From positions 62,001-126,000 of the forward strand of contig PHBK01000018.1 of the NCBI GenBank assembly GCA_002840565.1: DNA of 64,000 nucleotides. The letters are read 5' to 3'. Below, piece after piece: positions 17,547 through 25,881 of the stretch. The stretch's first letter is position 1. Every line of letters starts with the position of its first letter. The stretch comes from Deltaproteobacteria bacterium HGW-Deltaproteobacteria-12. GTDB taxonomy: Bacteria; Desulfobacterota; Syntrophia; Syntrophales; Smithellaceae. The position numbers and the translations under genes are program-made. The notes below the pieces were generated by a model. That model was not told the DNA's origin and did not search any database. It saw only the letters and a program-made list of their open reading frames with translations.

Positions 17547-18887
17547 ATGAAGAGATTTTGGTTGGTTTTGTTGTCACTGGGGCTGATTATAGCCTTCAGC
17601 ACATCGGCGATGGCAGTCGATGTGAAAGTTAGCGGCCAATTTTACACCGGCGGAATATATTTAGATAAAACAACGTTGAAAAAGGATACGGCTACGGACG
17701 GACCGTCAACAGCTTTATATTTTCAGAGGCTGCGTGTTCAGACGGAATTCATTGTTTCCCCCGGACTATCGTTGGTTACCCGTTTTGATGCTATGGAACG
17801 GGCTTGGGGCGCAACCAGGTCAACCCCGGGCACAACCCTGGATACGCAATCGCAAGGAACTAAGGCGGAAAATGAAAACATTGCTTTTGACCTCGTGTAT
17901 GTCAGCTATAATTCACCCATAGGTAATTTCAGGGTAGGTTATCAGCCGGACAGCAATTGGGGTTTGCCTTTTGGTAATAGTCCAACTTCTATCGGTGAAA
18001 TACGATATACCACTGGCTTAGGACCATTAACGCTTCTTGCATATATAGCAAAGACCACAGAAAGAAGCAGCAGCGCCATAGCTCCATCTATTTATTCAGA
18101 TACAGATGATGATAAATGGTTTTTAGCCGGGATATATACTTGGAAGGGCGGTCGGGCAGGTCTAGGTTATCAAGGCCAACGTGCCGCATCAGCTAGACCT
18201 GCTGCCACAGGTTTTCCGACTTGGCCCAATCTTGGGATCGCTCATGCTTTTATGCCTTTCATCAGTGCAAAATTAGGGCCGATTACTGTCCAGAGTGAAG
18301 TTACATATGCATTCGGAAACTACAAAGAAGAAAACGTCGCCGTTGCGCGCGAGGTGAAATTAGATAATTTAAGCGCAATTTTGGATGTGGAAGCTGACCT
18401 CGGTAAGTTCTATGCGGGTGGTACAGTAGCTTATGTGTCCGGCGATGATCCAGGCACTACGGACAAGCTGGAAGGCGGATTGGTTACCGGTGGTAACGAT
18501 TGGAATCCCTGTCTGATCATGTGGAACTATGATCGCCAGTACTGGGCCGGCAGTTTGGTCTCTTATGCGGCTACGCGGGGATTTACCGGTTCAATGGCTA
18601 ATGCCTGGTTCTTCCAGGGTAGGGCTGGTGTCCGTCCGACAGCCGGACTGAATCTTGGTTTGGCAGTTGCATATGCAACCGCCGACAAAAAGCCTTCGGC
18701 TACCTGGCTTTACAACAACTACGGCACGGAAATTGATTTAACCGCTACTTACAAAATCACCAATAACCTTTCCTACATGCTGGGTTTCGGTTATCTCATG
18801 ACCGGTGATTACTTCAAGGGAACGAGTGACGCCAACCAGGTCACCAATGACTATCTGGTGATCAACAAACTGACTCTTACCTTCTAA
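17547..18887 (+). CDS. Outer-membrane porin-like beta-barrel protein
   Basis: A 446-residue protein with a clear signal peptide (cleavage near AMA-VDVKVSGQ) and alternating hydrophobic/polar strands ending in a terminal phenylalanine (KLTLTF), the outer-membrane insertion signal. No specific substrate motif is seen. A strong ribosome site (AAGGAGGTAGGG) precedes the ATG, and a terminator follows. Being last in the acyl-CoA/TRAP block, it probably passes the same organic acid across the outer membrane. It may also have its own promoter in the preceding 174 bases, where I see nothing decisive. Confidence 0.82.
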   Translation: MKRFWLVLLSLGLIIAFSTSAMAVDVKVSGQFYTGGIYLDKTTLKKDTATDGPSTALYFQRLRVQTEFIVSPGLSLVTRFDAMERAWGATRSTPGTTLDTQSQGTKAENENIAFDLVYVSYNSPIGNFRVGYQPDSNWGLPFGNSPTSIGEIRYTTGLGPLTLLAYIAKTTERSSSAIAPSIYSDTDDDKWFLAGIYTWKGGRAGLGYQGQRAASARPAATGFPTWPNLGIAHAFMPFISAKLGPITVQSEVTYAFGNYKEENVAVAREVKLDNLSAILDVEADLGKFYAGGTVAYVSGDDPGTTDKLEGGLVTGGNDWNPCLIMWNYDRQYWAGSLVSYAATRGFTGSMANAWFFQGRAGVRPTAGLNLGLAVAYATADKKPSATWLYNNYGTEIDLTATYKITNNLSYMLGFGYLMTGDYFKGTSDANQVTNDYLVINKLTLTF

Positions 18888-18920
18888 GAGCCGCAAACGC
18901 GATTTAATTGTTGTCTTATC

Positions 18921-18956
18921 AAAATCCGGGGGCAAGGGCAAAAACTCCCGGATTTT
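18921..18956 (+). terminator. Terminator after the porin gene
   Basis: A ten-base-pair stem AAAATCCGGG / CCCGGATTTT (18921-18930 and 18947-18956) whose 3' arm ends in TTTT. It closes the long operon that begins at the sigma-54 promoter. Confidence 0.8.
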
Positions 18957-19407
18957 GATGTCTCTTCTGGTTTAGTCTTGCTTCCCTGCTGTAGAAAATT
19001 GTCCGCACCAGCGTCACCATTTCTGGGGATCAACTTTTACCTATAGTGTCTCCTGCCGGGCAGATTAAAGCAATCATCATGCCTACGACATTTAATAAAT
19101 GAAGAAACCACGCAAACTGCTCGGAACGCGGAAAAGTCTCTGGGTACCCAGTGCGGTCTATACCCTGAAAGAAAAACCGACATATTGTATTTCCGTATAA
19201 ACATCTTTAAACGGCTTTCGGTTGCTGCTACAAAGAGGCCTGCCGGAAACTCCGGCCGGAGAGCTTTTTAAAAACATTAAAATTGGTCAGTAAAAAACAC
19301 TTTTTTCTTGATTGTTGATTTTTTTTATGTTAGGCGTAGCGCCAGTTTGAAGCAAAGTGTACCTTTCCAGACCAATAACCAAGCGGGATTAAGCCAAATT
19401 AAGAAAA

Positions 19408-19500
19408 TATAATCTTGTGTAGATAAAGGTTTTGTTGTTTAGAGATGAGGCGAAAACGAAAATTTGCCTCCTGATCTGAAAGGTGACCGCCGAAAGCGGT
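19408..19500 (+). promoter_or_regulatory. Probable promoter and two leader hairpins before the HU gene
   Basis: The 595-base gap from 18957 to 19551 carries no gene I can support. Near its end are a TATAAT (19408-19413) with a weak -35, then two stem-loops in the presumed leader: GAGGC-N14-GCCTC (19447-19470), extendable with A-T pairs, and ACCGC-CGAAA-GCGGT (19486-19500). The start codon lies 50 bases further on behind GGGGGG. They could control translation or stability of the abundant HU message. Confidence 0.4.
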
Positions 19501-19551
19501 TGATTATAAAATTCAAACAAAGCTTAATTTTATGAAAGGGGGGTTTAGAGA

Positions 19552-19824
19552 ATGACGAAAGCGGAATTGATCGATTTTATGGCGAATGAAGCAGGTATCA
19601 CCAAGGCGGCAGGTGCACTGGCCCTGGATGCATACATCGCGGCAGTAACAAAAGAACTGAAGAAGAGCGGTAAACTCGGCCTCGTGGGTTTTGGTACCTT
19701 CTCCGTAGTTAAAAGGAAGGCCAGAGAAGGCCGGAATCCTCAGACGGGCAAAGCTATCAAGATTCCCGCCAAAAAAGTAGTAAAATTCAAGGCTGGCAAG
19801 GCTCTGTCCGACAAAGTAAAATAG
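19552..19824 (+). CDS. HU-family DNA-binding protein
   Basis: A 90-residue histone-like protein that bends and compacts DNA as a dimer. It has the full DNABII pattern: MTKAELIDFMA start, the GLVGFGTF turn, and the arm segment REGRNPQTGKAIKIPAKKVVKFKAGKAL including the intercalating proline context RNPQTG. Strong GGGGGG ribosome site. It stands alone between two terminators. Another DNABII gene lies at 23088; alpha/beta partnership with it is possible but not shown. Confidence 0.95.
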   Translation: MTKAELIDFMANEAGITKAAGALALDAYIAAVTKELKKSGKLGLVGFGTFSVVKRKAREGRNPQTGKAIKIPAKKVVKFKAGKALSDKVK

Positions 19825-19848
19825 TTAATTCATAAGTCATCATCCAAC

Positions 19849-19888
19849 TAAGGCCTCCGCATTATGAAATAAACAATCGGAGGCCTTA
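19849..19888 (+). terminator. Terminator after the HU gene
   Basis: An eleven-base-pair perfect stem TAAGGCCTCCG / CGGAGGCCTTA (19849-19859, 19878-19888), followed by GTGCTTTTTAAT. It separates the HU gene from the trpS operon. Confidence 0.85.
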
Positions 19889-19935
19889 GTGCTTTTTAAT
19901 TATCTTGATATAATAACTGTTAAGGAGTTTTTGTT

Positions 19936-20925
19936 TTGGTATTAAAAAGAATTCTCAGCGGCATGCGGCCTACCGGAAAACTGCATCTGGGCAATTTGCA
20001 CGGGGCCTTAGGAAACTGGGTCGAATTGCAAAACAGCGGTAAATACGATTGCTTTTATTTTGTTGCCGATTGGCATGCTTTTACAAGTGAATACAGCACG
20101 ACGGAGGGGATCAAAGATAATGCCGTCAACATGGTTATTGACTGGCTGGCCGTTGGCCTTGATCCGCAAAAGAGCACTCTTTTTGTCCAGTCTGCCATTA
20201 AAGAACATGCGGAACTGTTTCTTTTGCTGTCCATGATTACTCCTCTGGCATGGCTGGAACGTAATCCCACCTACAAGGAAATGAAAACGGAACTGGCTAA
20301 TAAGGATTTATCGACGTTTGGTTTCCTGGGCTACCCGGTGCTGCAGGCCGCCGACATCATTATGTACAAGGCTTATGGCGTACCGGTGGGAGTAGACCAG
20401 CTGCCTCATGTCGAACTTACCCGGGAAATAGCGCGCCGTTTTAATTTTCTTTACCAGGAAATATTTCCGATTCCGGAGCCCCTTTTAACCGGCGTGCCCA
20501 AATTATTGGGTATCGATGGAAGAAAGATGAGCAAATCCTACGATAATTCGATTTATATCAGTGATTGCGGCAAAGTTTTATCCGAAAAAATATCCTCCAT
20601 GTTCACTGATCCGCAACGTATGAGAAAAAGCGATCCGGGAAATCCGGAAATATGCAATGTATTTACTTTTCATGGCTTATATTCCACGCAGGAGACGGTA
20701 AAAGAAATAGCTGCCGGCTGCCGCAGCGCGTCCATCGGATGCACGGATTGTAAAAAAATGCTGGCGCAGCGCATCACCTCAGCAATGACGCCGATTCATG
20801 AACGCATGAATTATTATAATAATCACCTGGATGAAGTTGCCGGAGTCATTGTCGATGGCAACAGGAAAGCAGCGCAGATTGCCTCCCGGACTATGGAAGA
20901 AGTCCGCGCAGCAGTTAAAATCTAA
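19936..20925 (+). CDS. trpS: Tryptophanyl-tRNA synthetase
   Basis: A 329-residue class I aminoacyl-tRNA synthetase that charges tRNA-Trp. The HIGH-type motif appears as HLGN (17-20) after SGMRPTGKL, and the KMSKS motif is intact (KMSKSYDN). Translation starts at TTG (19936) with AGGAG eight bases upstream; no ATG or GTG fits the conserved start. A TATAAT at 19909-19914 is a possible -10. It heads an operon with scpA, scpB and the pseudouridine synthase gene. Confidence 0.97.
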   Translation: MVLKRILSGMRPTGKLHLGNLHGALGNWVELQNSGKYDCFYFVADWHAFTSEYSTTEGIKDNAVNMVIDWLAVGLDPQKSTLFVQSAIKEHAELFLLLSMITPLAWLERNPTYKEMKTELANKDLSTFGFLGYPVLQAADIIMYKAYGVPVGVDQLPHVELTREIARRFNFLYQEIFPIPEPLLTGVPKLLGIDGRKMSKSYDNSIYISDCGKVLSEKISSMFTDPQRMRKSDPGNPEICNVFTFHGLYSTQETVKEIAAGCRSASIGCTDCKKMLAQRITSAMTPIHERMNYYNNHLDEVAGVIVDGNRKAAQIASRTMEEVRAAVKI

Positions 20926-20953
20926 AAAAAAACAAAACAGGGTATATTCGATT

Positions 20954-21697
20954 TTGGCCGACGAAACGACAGACTACGCAATTAAATTGGATATCTTTGA
21001 GGGTCCGCTCGACCTGCTGCTGTATCTGATTAAGAAAAATGAAATTGATATTTATAATATACCCGTTGCCTTGATTACGGAGCAGTACCTTCAATACCTC
21101 AGAATAATCAAGTCTCTGGACCTTGATTTGGCCGGTGAATATCTGGTCATGGCTTCAACCCTTATTCATATCAAATCAAAGATGCTTTTGCCGGTTCCGG
21201 ATGAGCCCTCTGATGAAGAGACCGAGGAAGATCCGCGCGCCGAACTGGTTCGCCAGCTTCTGGAGTATCAGACTTTCAAGGAAGCGGCGGCTGCTCTGCA
21301 AATGAGGCCGCTTCTGGAGCGGGATGTATTTACGCGTTCGGCGCCGCTCGAGAATGATTTGGAGAAGTCAGCCGCAGAGGAAGATGACCTGATTGAAGCC
21401 AATGTTTTTGAACTTATTGAAGCCTTGCATCGTCTTGTTTCCCGCATCGATAAGCAGGAGCTTTTAGAAATTGATATGGAAATGCTGTCATTAACTGATA
21501 TAATCAATGACGTCATGGAGCAACTGAATCGCGAAAAAAATCTTACCTTTGAAGAATTGTTGGGGGAAAGATTTGATCGCCGCCGCATCATTTACACTTT
21601 CCTGGCCCTACTGGAATTGATAAAGATGAGGATGGTAAAGGCTTATCAAACGTCAGCTTTTGGAGTAATTCGGATATTTCCGGCCGTGGAGTCATAA
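20954..21697 (+). CDS. scpA: Segregation and condensation protein A (kleisin)
   Basis: A 247-residue ScpA, the kleisin that bridges SMC heads and binds ScpB in chromosome condensation. The N-terminal IFEGPLDLLLYLIKKNEIDI block and the C-terminal winged-helix region (VVTFLALLELIKM-type, here FLALLELIKMRMVK) are typical. The frame opens inside trpS at 20831; the TTG at 20954, just after the trpS stop and at the conserved start, is the probable initiation codon, with AGGG upstream. The end abuts scpB without a gap. Confidence 0.93.
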   Translation: MADETTDYAIKLDIFEGPLDLLLYLIKKNEIDIYNIPVALITEQYLQYLRIIKSLDLDLAGEYLVMASTLIHIKSKMLLPVPDEPSDEETEEDPRAELVRQLLEYQTFKEAAAALQMRPLLERDVFTRSAPLENDLEKSAAEEDDLIEANVFELIEALHRLVSRIDKQELLEIDMEMLSLTDIINDVMEQLNREKNLTFEELLGERFDRRRIIYTFLALLELIKMRMVKAYQTSAFGVIRIFPAVES

Positions 21698-22252
21698 ATG
21701 GAAAATATTAAAGCAGTTCTGGAAGCCCTGATTTTAGCCGCTGAAGCGCCATTGGCTCTGGAGAAAATCTGCTTAATTCTGGAAAATGTTGAGAAAGCCG
21801 AAGTTAAAAAAAACATCGAACAATTAATTGCCGAGTATAATGATCGCCAGAGCGGCATTTGTCTTGTGGAAGTTGCCGGCGGTTTTCAATTCCGCACCCG
21901 GCCGGAGCTGAGTCCCTGGGTAAAGAAATTAAAAGGAACAAAACCGGCTTCCTTATCTCCGGCAGCGCTGGAGACATTGGCGATTGTTGCCTACCGGCAG
22001 CCCATTGTCAAAGCGGAAATCGAAGATATCCGCGGTGTGGATGTCAGCGCACCCCTCAAGGGGCTTTTAGAGAAAAAGCTCGTGCGTATTGTCGGGCGGA
22101 AAGATGTGCCGGGGAAACCGATTATTTACGGCACAACCAAAAAATTTCTGGAAGTATTTAACCTCAATGATCTCTCCGGACTGCCCACGCTCCGGGAGAT
22201 GAAAGAATTAAACGAACATCAGGAAAGCATCGAAGATCCGTCTAAATCATGA
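21698..22252 (+). CDS. scpB: Segregation and condensation protein B
   Basis: A 184-residue ScpB with tandem winged-helix domains. Diagnostic is the SPAALETLAIVAYRQPIVKAEIEDIRGVD region, of which LETLAIVAYRQP is best conserved, then GRKDVPGKPIIYGTT. It binds ScpA and SMC. The ATG immediately follows the scpA stop, and its own stop overlaps the next start (ATGA), so the three proteins are translationally coupled. Confidence 0.96.
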   Translation: MENIKAVLEALILAAEAPLALEKICLILENVEKAEVKKNIEQLIAEYNDRQSGICLVEVAGGFQFRTRPELSPWVKKLKGTKPASLSPAALETLAIVAYRQPIVKAEIEDIRGVDVSAPLKGLLEKKLVRIVGRKDVPGKPIIYGTTKKFLEVFNLNDLSGLPTLREMKELNEHQESIEDPSKS

Positions 22253-22980
22253 AAGAACGTTTACAAAAAATTATTGCGGCAGCCGGTGTTGATTCGAGGC
22301 GCCATGCAGAAAAATTGATTGCTGCCGGTCGTGTCAGCGTGAATAATGTTGTTGTAAGCGAGCTGGGAGTAAAGGCTGACGCTGCCAAAGACATTATCCG
22401 GGTTGACGGCAAGATAATATCAGTTGATGCATCAATGATTTATATAGCTTTGCATAAGCCTGCCGGCTATGTTACCACATTGTCTGATCCCGAAGGGCGG
22501 CCGACAGTTGTCGATCTGATCGGCGCTGTTCCGGAAAGGGTTTATCCTGTCGGACGGCTGGATTATGATTCCTCAGGGCTGCTGCTTCTGACCAACGACG
22601 GCGATTTTGCCCAGAAAATGCAGCATCCTCGTTTCCAGCTGCCCAAAGTTTACCGCGTGAAAATTCAAGGGCGGCTGAGTAAAGATGAAATGAAGCAGGT
22701 AAGCAAGGGCATCAAACTGGAAGATGGAGTCTTTAAACCGGAAAATCTGCAGATAGAGAAATACAACGATAAAAGCTGCTGGATTGCGCTTACTCTCCGG
22801 GAAGGGAAAAACAGAATCATCCGCCGGGGTTTTGAAGCCGCCGGCCATCGGGTGGCACGGTTGGTTCGGGAATCAATCGGCGCCGTCACGCTGCGCAATC
22901 TCAAAGAGGGCTCCTGGCGTTATTTGACAAAAAAAGAGGTTGATCAATTGCTAAATAATGCCGCAAGCGCAGGCAGGTAA
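22249..22980 (+). CDS. rluB: Ribosomal large-subunit pseudouridine synthase (RluB/RsuA family)
   Basis: A 243-residue enzyme with an N-terminal S4 RNA-binding domain (RLQKIIAAAGVDSRRHAEKLI) and an RsuA-family catalytic domain. The catalytic aspartate is in VGRLDYDSSGLLLLTNDGD; EGKNRIIRR is the other family mark. In firmicutes and many Proteobacteria the gene follows scpAB, as here, and modifies 23S rRNA near position 2605. It starts within the scpB stop. Confidence 0.93.
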   Translation: MKERLQKIIAAAGVDSRRHAEKLIAAGRVSVNNVVVSELGVKADAAKDIIRVDGKIISVDASMIYIALHKPAGYVTTLSDPEGRPTVVDLIGAVPERVYPVGRLDYDSSGLLLLTNDGDFAQKMQHPRFQLPKVYRVKIQGRLSKDEMKQVSKGIKLEDGVFKPENLQIEKYNDKSCWIALTLREGKNRIIRRGFEAAGHRVARLVRESIGAVTLRNLKEGSWRYLTKKEVDQLLNNAASAGR

Positions 22981-22987
22981 AATTTTC

Positions 22988-23015
22988 TTGACAATCGTAA
23001 TAAAATAAATAATAG
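22988..23015 (+). promoter_or_regulatory. Sigma-70-type promoter of the second HU-like gene
   Basis: Perfect TTGACA (22988-22993), 16-base AT-rich spacer, TAATAG (23010-23015). It lies about 70 bases before the start codon, right after the pseudouridine synthase stop. Confidence 0.7.
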
Positions 23016-23087
23016 TTACGGCCATATAAAAAAACCTGTTTCATCAATATGATGATTTGAAGGTGCAAATAGTCATAAGGAGGTTCT

Positions 23088-23369
23088 ATGAACAAATCGG
23101 GTCTTATTGAAGCTTTGAGTCAGAAGCTGAACTTAACGGAGAAAAAGGCCATTGATGTGGTTAATCTTGTTTTTAAAGGCTTCACTGATGAATTAAAAAA
23201 GAGCGGCCGTATCGAAATTAGAGGATTCGGCAGCTTTGTAGTAAAGAATTATGACGCCTACACCGGAAGAAACCCCAAAACAGGAACTAAAATCAAAGTA
23301 GATCCCAAGAAGTTGCCGTTCTTTAAAGTCGGAAAAGAATTAAAAGACAGAGTAGATAAAAAAGTCTAA
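23088..23369 (+). CDS. HU/IHF-family DNA-binding protein
   Basis: A 93-residue DNABII protein with MNKSGLIEALSQKLNLTEKKA at the N-terminus, the RGFGSF turn and a GRNPKTGTKIKV arm. The RIEIRGFGSF pattern is somewhat closer to IHF-beta-like proteins than the gene at 19552, so the two may have different roles. AAGGAGG precedes the ATG; a perfect -35 promoter precedes it and a terminator follows, so it is monocistronic. Confidence 0.93.
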   Translation: MNKSGLIEALSQKLNLTEKKAIDVVNLVFKGFTDELKKSGRIEIRGFGSFVVKNYDAYTGRNPKTGTKIKVDPKKLPFFKVGKELKDRVDKKV

Positions 23370-23393
23370 TTTCGCTTTACTAAAATAAAAAAG

Positions 23394-23421
23394 AAGGGGG
23401 CCTCTATAAAAAGGCCCCCTT
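23394..23421. terminator. Bidirectional terminator between the HU-like gene and sodB
   Basis: A nine-base-pair perfect stem AAGGGGGCC / GGCCCCCTT (23394-23402, 23413-23421) with A-rich sequence on the left and T-rich on the right. It serves the plus-strand HU-like gene and the minus-strand sodB, which end on either side. Confidence 0.85.
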
Positions 23422-23445
23422 TCCAATTTAATCTAAATAATTGAT

Positions 23446-24036
23446 TTAGATTAAGTTCGAGTTAACAAAATCCCAGTTAATCAAATTGGCAATTACAGCG
23501 GTCAGGTAATCCGGCCGGCGATTTTGATAATCCAGATAATAAGCATGCTCCCAAACATCAATTGTCAATAAGGGCTTTTGATCATGCGCCATTGGTGTGT
23601 CGGCATTTGCTGTCTTGACAATTTTTAAATCTTTTCCCTCCTGCACCAGCCAAACCCAGCCGCTGCCGAATTGGGTAATGCCCCCGTTTTTCAACTCCTC
23701 AGCGAATTTTTCAAAGCTTCCCCAGCCGGCATCTATCTTCTGGGCAATGGCTCCGGAAGGTTTCCCTCCTCCACCTTTGAGGCATTGCCAGTAAAAGGAG
23801 TGGTTCCAGACCTGGGCGGCATTATTAAAGATGCCGGTTTTAGCGGTATCTTTGGCACTGATCTTAATAATTTCCTCCAGAGACAATTTGACCAGATCTG
23901 TCCCCTCAATCAGTTTGTTTAAATTATCGACATAAGTCTTGTGATGCTTGCCGTAATGAAACTCCAGAGTATTGGCGCTGATAAAAGGTGACAAAGCATC
24001 CTTGCCGTAGGGTAACAACGGTAAACTGATAGCCAT
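23446..24036 (-). CDS. sodB: Superoxide dismutase (Fe/Mn family)
   Basis: A 196-residue cytoplasmic dismutase converting superoxide to oxygen and peroxide. Metal ligands are visible in EFHYGKHHKTYVDNLN (first histidine), NHSFYW (second) and DVWEHAYYLDY (aspartate and third histidine). AAQVWNHSFYW with GKPSGAI favours the iron form, but metal use cannot be settled by sequence alone. It has its own promoter at 24098-24071 and GGAG before the ATG, although it follows the zinc operon on the same strand. Confidence 0.96.
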   Translation of the reverse strand: MAISLPLLPYGKDALSPFISANTLEFHYGKHHKTYVDNLNKLIEGTDLVKLSLEEIIKISAKDTAKTGIFNNAAQVWNHSFYWQCLKGGGGKPSGAIAQKIDAGWGSFEKFAEELKNGGITQFGSGWVWLVQEGKDLKIVKTANADTPMAHDQKPLLTIDVWEHAYYLDYQNRRPDYLTAVIANLINWDFVNSNLI

Positions 24037-24070
24037 AATAATTTCTTCTCCTTTTCTCGTTATTTTGTTT

Positions 24071-24098
24071 AAGATAAATTGCGCTTTGATTTTGTCAA
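24071..24098 (-). promoter_or_regulatory. Sigma-70-type promoter of sodB
   Basis: Minus-strand TTGACA (24098-24093), 16-base spacer, TATCTT (24076-24071), 35 bases before the sodB start. It begins five bases beyond the stop codon of the upstream carrier gene, so sodB can be expressed independently of the zinc operon. Confidence 0.65.
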
Positions 24099-24102
24099 TT
24101 CT

Positions 24103-25047
24103 TTATTGATCTGCCGGCTTGGCAACTGATGGAATATCGGTTATTGTTTTCATTTTAATTTTCAGCCGGAGTTCATAAATGAACATAACGAAGATAAACA
24201 CAATTGCCGGAACGGCAGCTTGCTGATTGAAAACAACCAGGGCTATTCCCCCGGCCAATGCATAGTTTTTCAGCGTTCCCAGCAGAAGCAGTGATAAGAC
24301 TTTTTCTGGAGGTACTTTATAGAAAAGACAGATTTTTTCGATGCAATAACCGATTAAAAAAGTGCTGGTTACAGCGATTGCCGCGATGAAGAGCAAATCG
24401 AGCGGCCGGCGGAAAACCAGATAAAGGCTGCTTGCCGCCAGGGCATAGCAGACAATGAAGAAGCACCAGTCATTAATGATTTCCTTGTAGGGTTTAAAGA
24501 TTTTATCCCAGTCATTATCCACGGCGATTCTCGACAAAAGAAGGGGCAGTACGATTAATTCTAAAACAAGGAGAATGATGCCGGAATAGTTTAAAGGTAT
24601 ATATTTGAGAAATCCTATGCCGGTGAGCGGAGCAATTAAGATTGCTCCCAGGTAAGCTCCGGCCAGGCCGGCGAGCGCAGCTTTTTGTTCGGCCCGGAGC
24701 AGTTCGCTCAGAGGTATTATGGATACAGCCGGAGGAACAGCGGCAATCAAGACAATTCCAACCCAGAGATTTTCATCACGGATCAGGAAGACACTCGACC
24801 AGATGATAAAGTTTCCCAAAATGAAGTAGTTCATGCCGATACCCCAGAGCGCCGGAGCAAGAAGCGGGTAGGGTTTACGGAAAAAACCGCGCGGCATACT
24901 CAAGAGAGTAACCGTCAGAATAATTGTCAATGCCGGCAGCGCCAGCGCTTTGCCGATATCTGCGCCTTGAGGTAAGATTATGCCGGTCAGCCCCGCCAGC
25001 AAAAAAAGAATGAGCGGCCGGCTGAAATAATACGAAATTCGAGCCAC
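24103..25047 (-). CDS. BASS-superfamily sodium-dependent carrier (bile acid/arsenite-type fold)
   Basis: A 314-residue membrane protein with about ten hydrophobic helices and the conserved KNYALAGGIALVVF and AAVPPAVSIIPLS segments typical of the BASS/ACR3 fold. The family moves organic anions with sodium or extrudes arsenite; the substrate here is unknown, and no ACR3 cysteine signature is evident to me. The start lies six bases after the znuB stop, so it is co-transcribed with the zinc importer. A role in metal or ligand traffic linked to zinc is inference from that position. Confidence 0.72.
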   Translation of the reverse strand: MARISYYFSRPLILFLLAGLTGIILPQGADIGKALALPALTIILTVTLLSMPRGFFRKPYPLLAPALWGIGMNYFILGNFIIWSSVFLIRDENLWVGIVLIAAVPPAVSIIPLSELLRAEQKAALAGLAGAYLGAILIAPLTGIGFLKYIPLNYSGIILLVLELIVLPLLLSRIAVDNDWDKIFKPYKEIINDWCFFIVCYALAASSLYLVFRRPLDLLFIAAIAVTSTFLIGYCIEKICLFYKVPPEKVLSLLLLGTLKNYALAGGIALVVFNQQAAVPAIVFIFVMFIYELRLKIKMKTITDIPSVAKPADQ

Positions 25048-25053
25048 TGTGTT

Positions 25054-25881
25054 TTACCTCGATGCAGGAAATATTTTTTTTATCCCGATAATCAGCAGCA
25101 GTAAGATGACATTGACGATTACTATAGTTCCTCCCGCCGGCAAGTTCAATAAAAAAGAAACAGTAATCCCGCAGATTACGGACAGGATGGCGAAGACTGC
25201 CGAAACAATAATAGTCATTCTAAAGCTGATAGACAACTGGAGAGCCGCGAGCGGCGGCAGGATCAACATGGCGGTAACCAGCATCACACCTGTAACTTTC
25301 ATGGCTAACACAGCGGCTACCGCCGTTAAAATAAGCAGCAGGACGTTTATTCTTTTCGTTTTTATGCCCATGCTTTGCGCCAATTCTTCATCAAAAGTGA
25401 CGGCAAAAAGATCAGGGTAGAAAAAAATCACGCAACCAACGGCGATGATAAAGAAAATAAAAGAAAGAAAAAGTTCAGTTTGATTTACGGTCAGGATATT
25501 GCCGAAAAGATAACTGAACAGATCAACATTGTATCCTCCGGACAAGCTTGCCAGAACGATGCCCACGGCAATGCCTATCGAGGAAACTATGCCGATTGCC
25601 GCATCACCCTGAATTTTTTTTGACCGGGTTAGATGGAGAATCGCCAACGATGAAAGAATAACCAGAGGCAGGGCCGCCAGCGTAATATAAAGAGGACTGA
25701 TGCCGACAAGCAGAACGACGGCAACGCTGCCAAAAGTTATATGCGCGAGGCCGTCACCGATCAGGGACATGCGGCGCAACACAAGGAACACTCCCAGGAT
25801 AGAGCAAACTGCGGCAATCAGAGCCCCTGCCAGAATTGCCCGCTGAACAAATGAGAAACTTAAGATTTCGCAGAGGTTCAC
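25054..25881 (-). CDS. znuB: Zinc ABC transporter permease ZnuB
   Basis: A 275-residue ABC-3 family permease with about eight membrane helices; typical are the GVFLVLRRMSLIGDGLAHI start, with the SLIGD loop that contacts the ATPase, and MKVTGVMLVTAMLILPPLAA. It forms the membrane channel of the zinc (or manganese) importer. It starts directly after the znuC stop. Zinc is preferred over manganese because of the Fur-family regulator with Zur-like boxes and the histidine-rich binding protein. Confidence 0.94.
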   Translation of the reverse strand: MNLCEILSFSFVQRAILAGALIAAVCSILGVFLVLRRMSLIGDGLAHITFGSVAVVLLVGISPLYITLAALPLVILSSLAILHLTRSKKIQGDAAIGIVSSIGIAVGIVLASLSGGYNVDLFSYLFGNILTVNQTELFLSFIFFIIAVGCVIFFYPDLFAVTFDEELAQSMGIKTKRINVLLLILTAVAAVLAMKVTGVMLVTAMLILPPLAALQLSISFRMTIIVSAVFAILSVICGITVSFLLNLPAGGTIVIVNVILLLLIIGIKKIFPASR

